Below, one piece after another: positions 62,105-64,000 of a stretch of DNA of 64,000 nucleotides. Both the position numbers and the translations under genes were made by a program. Numbering within the stretch: position 1 is the first letter of the stretch; every line of letters begins with the position of its first letter. The notes under the pieces were generated by a model, which ran no database searches, was not told where the DNA came from, and saw only the letters and a program-made list of their open reading frames with translations. Origin of the DNA: Rubellimicrobium aerolatum. Its GTDB lineage: Bacteria; Pseudomonadota; Alphaproteobacteria; Rhodobacterales; Rhodobacteraceae. The stretch lies in the NCBI RefSeq assembly GCF_017872975.1, contig NZ_JAGGJP010000004.1, positions 62,001 through 126,000 on the forward strand. The letters run 5' to 3'.

Positions 62105-62486
62105 GGGCTGGCGCCACTTCCGCGCCGACTCCGTAGGGTGCTGCGTGGTTTCCGGCGACGCCGGGGCTCACGCACCATGGCCACGCGCGACGGTGCGGAG
62201 ACCCGTGGCCTGCGGCCCCGGAACCACGCTCTCCGCGACCGTGCCTCGCAGGGCGGGGTTCACCCCCCACGTCGCATCGCCGGCAGCCCGAGCGACGCCG
62301 GCCATCGCGCCTCGTGGGATGGGCTTCAGCGCGCCACGGGGCCGGCCGGGTTCCAACTGGTCCGCTGGAGCGCATTCCATGAGGCCCACCGCCCCAAGCA
62401 CAGGCCATGGCGGGGGTGAACCGCGCCCTGCGCCATGCGGGACCCGTGGGGCTCTCGCGCCCCGCAGGGTGGGCTGGAACCCCGCC
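62105..62486. other. 382-bp gap of family B-type repeats
   Basis: Several nested inverted repeats lie between the trypsin-like gene and folE2 (convergent): tccgtagggtgctgcgtgg (62130), gcagggcggggttcacccc (62248) and gcagggtgggctggaacccc with gccctacg at 62465-62492, overlapping the folE2 stop by a few bases. No gene is supported. Confidence 0.6.
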
Positions 62487-63587
62487 CTACGTGTGCACCA
62501 GCGTTCCGAACAGCCGGGGGTCCAGGCTCTCGGCCTTGAACGTCTCCCCCTCGGTCAGCAGGCTCACCGCGTCGTGGCTGTGCAGGCTTTCCTGATGGCT
62601 GGCGATCACGCGGAAGTCGCCGATCCGCGCATCGGCCAGGAACTCCGCCGCGAACAGCCGCGCCGCGTCCTCCACGAAGATCGGATGCGCGGCGTTCAGC
62701 TCCGCGAAGGCCTGCTCGTCCTCGCGCTTGACCATGACCTGCGTCTCGGTCGGCACGGCGCGGCGGGCCATCTCGATCAGGTCCTCGAACCAGAGCCGCC
62801 CCGCGCCCGGAACCACCTCCACCGACAGCCGCGCCACCGACCGCTGGGCGTGCGGCACCGCCAGTTGCCCCCGCCCCTGCCGCGCGTGCTCGGACAGCTC
62901 CAAGGAGCACGGACAGGTCGAGGCGTAGACGTAGTCGAGGTGGAAGATCTTCTTCCGCACCCCCGCCTGCTCCACCAGTTCGAGCGCGATGTCGTAATAC
63001 TGATAACCCCAAAGGCCCGACCGCAGGGACGGCACCTTGAGCGGGAACCGGAAGCGCATCTGGAGCCGCGCGTCGCAGGCCCCCAGGTCGGCCTTGTAGC
63101 TGTCCAGAGCCCGCTCCATCACGTCGAAGGAGAAGGTCTCCTCCGCGTAGCGGTAGAAGCTCCGCATCAACCGGCTCATGTTGATGCCCTTCTTGCCGGC
63201 CTCCAGGCTGACGGTCCCGGTCACGGCCGTCTCCAGCGCGATCTCGCCCCCGTCGCGCAGGCGATAGCGGATCGGCACCCGGAAGCCCGAGATGCCGACA
63301 TGCTGGATCGGCGCCCGCGCCCCCCGGATGAGCGAGGCCGGGCCGTTCTGAAGATCCGGCATCGTCGCCCGATAGCCCGCATCCGGCGCGAAGCCATCGG
63401 GATAGATGCGGGCGAGGTCGGGATAGTTCGCCACCTCCCGCCCCGGCAGGAGACGGGCCACGGCGGGGTCGAGGTCCGCGACCTCCTCGGGCGTGGCGCG
63501 GGCGGCCCAGCGGCGCAGCAGGCCAAGGGCGTCCTCCGCCTCGGCGCGCGACAGGTCCCGGTCCAGGTCGGGCAAATGGACATTCAT
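62487..63587 (-). CDS. folE2: GTP cyclohydrolase I, type IB
   Basis: The product is 366 aa. It opens GTP to dihydroneopterin triphosphate, the first step of folate synthesis, ahead of FolB and FolP encoded about 11 kb away. The type IB pattern is clear: GISGFRVPIRYRL, KKGINMSRLMRSFYRY, YVYASTCPCSLELSEHARQG with the metal-binding Cys, and FKAESLDPRLFGTLVH. Type IB enzymes can use metals other than zinc and are often induced when zinc is scarce. No sure Zur site was seen upstream. Start ATG 63587. Confidence 0.95.
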   Translation of the reverse strand: MNVHLPDLDRDLSRAEAEDALGLLRRWAARATPEEVADLDPAVARLLPGREVANYPDLARIYPDGFAPDAGYRATMPDLQNGPASLIRGARAPIQHVGISGFRVPIRYRLRDGGEIALETAVTGTVSLEAGKKGINMSRLMRSFYRYAEETFSFDVMERALDSYKADLGACDARLQMRFRFPLKVPSLRSGLWGYQYYDIALELVEQAGVRKKIFHLDYVYASTCPCSLELSEHARQGRGQLAVPHAQRSVARLSVEVVPGAGRLWFEDLIEMARRAVPTETQVMVKREDEQAFAELNAAHPIFVEDAARLFAAEFLADARIGDFRVIASHQESLHSHDAVSLLTEGETFKAESLDPRLFGTLVHT

Positions 63588-63654
63588 GGCGATTCCCCCT
63601 GCGTCACGCGGATCTTATATGTGGGCCAGGTTAACGAATCGCAACGATACCGTC

Positions 63655-64000
63655 CTACTCGGCGGCATCCCGCGCGGGATGCGCCGCTTGCGCGGCCTCC
63701 AGCGCCCCAAACACGTCCGCCAGCAGATCGTCGGCGTCCTCCAGCCCGCAGGACAGCCGGATCAGCCCCGGCGTGATGCCCAGCGTCGCCTTCTGCTCCG
63801 AGGGCAGCCGCTGGTGCGTGGTGGACGCCGGATGCGTCGCGATCGACTTGGCGTCGCCGAGGTTGTTGGAGATGACGACGATCCGGAGCGCGTTCAGGAA
63901 GGCGAAGGCCGCCTCGCGCGAACCCACGTCGAAGGACAGCACCGTGCCGCCCGATCCCGTCTGCGCCATGGCGAGCGCGTGCTGCGGATGCGACTCCAGC
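63655..64000 (-). CDS. Cys/Met-metabolism PLP-dependent enzyme, C-terminal part (MetZ or similar)
   Basis: The gene is partial; its start is beyond 64000. The 115 visible residues are the C-terminal domain: SHPQHALAMAQTGSGGTVLS, LGDAKSIATHPASTTHQRLP and LGITPGLIRLSCGLEDADDL, which define the cystathionine gamma-synthase / O-acyl-homoserine sulfhydrylase family. Members make homocysteine or cystathionine, or degrade methionine; with this fragment O-succinylhomoserine sulfhydrylase (MetZ) and methionine gamma-lyase are both possible. The stop is 67 bp upstream of the folE2 start on the same strand. Confidence 0.88.
   Translation of the reverse strand, partial: LESHPQHALAMAQTGSGGTVLSFDVGSREAAFAFLNALRIVVISNNLGDAKSIATHPASTTHQRLPSEQKATLGITPGLIRLSCGLEDADDLLADVFGALEAAQAAHPARDAAE

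Noticed and set aside
62487-63656. Zur operator before folE2
   Set aside because: The AT-richer patch near 63620-63650 has no clear dyad of the expected form, so no site is called.

Overview
This 64-kb window looks like ordinary chromosome from a very GC-rich alphaproteobacterium (about 70% G+C or more by eye), most likely family Rhodobacteraceae. The lineage is inferred from several things: the mix of lineage-typical proteins (DUF6446, DUF2244, a dihydroneopterin aldolase with a C-terminal extension, a SPOR-like/peptidoglycan-binding/trypsin-like protein), a ctaD that stands apart from other cytochrome oxidase genes, the glyQ - DUF6446 - glyS - PEP-binding protein - SleB gene set, and dispersed palindromic intergenic repeats. 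I see no prophage, insertion sequence, CRISPR array, rRNA operon or replication origin. Genes are packed tightly and many neighbours overlap by 4 bp (ATGA or GTGA).

Layout. 1-2.9 kb: 3' part of an EamA transporter, an M48-like membrane protein without a recognisable active site, and a SPOR protein. 3-7.6 kb (minus): nucleoside salvage operon cdd-deoA-deoB-add-upp. 8.3-15.3 kb (minus): dacB, nadD, a TolB-like propeller protein, a GH43 beta-xylosidase, an aldo/keto reductase and an AI-2E-type membrane protein. 15.5-20.4 kb (plus): ettA, a low-GC accessory islet (a DUF4145 gene and a ruined CopG-type antitoxin gene), then two near-identical cold-shock genes with related leaders, each followed by a gene with no convincing standard start codon. 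20.4-24.3 kb: arylesterase divergent from a YbbA/YbbP-type ABC system. 24.5-28.4 kb: gltX, a small zincin, an exported MBL-fold hydrolase and a PfkB sugar kinase. 28.7-33.5 kb (minus): a four-gene polyamine-type ABC importer.

33.8-45.8 kb: tRNA-Leu(GAG) with promoter and terminator, lipB, ctaD behind a perfect FNR-type box, DUF2244, yqeY, carA, a large membrane glycosyltransferase, a GntR regulator, a HAD hydrolase, a UbiH-type monooxygenase, an RTX calcium-binding protein and ilvC. 46-52.2 kb: a histidine kinase, an SDR, then a minus-strand run SleB - folB - folP - glmM (folate and cell-wall precursors). 52.4-60.2 kb: PEP-binding protein, glyS, a GT2 gene on the opposite strand, DUF6446, glyQ. 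60.4-64 kb: a secreted catalytically dead trypsin-like protein, folE2, and the 3' part of a Cys/Met-metabolism PLP enzyme.

The most notable signals are: a ~300-bp stretch inside the essential glyS gene with about half G+C, encoding roughly 100 lysine- and glutamate-rich residues in an otherwise GC-rich gene; the DUF4145/antitoxin islet; the related 5' leaders of the two csp genes; and a TTGAC-N4-GTCAA dyad centred 41.5 bp before a predicted ctaD start site. Coordinates and motifs were read by eye. Family assignments rest on recognised motifs and gene order; no database search was run.
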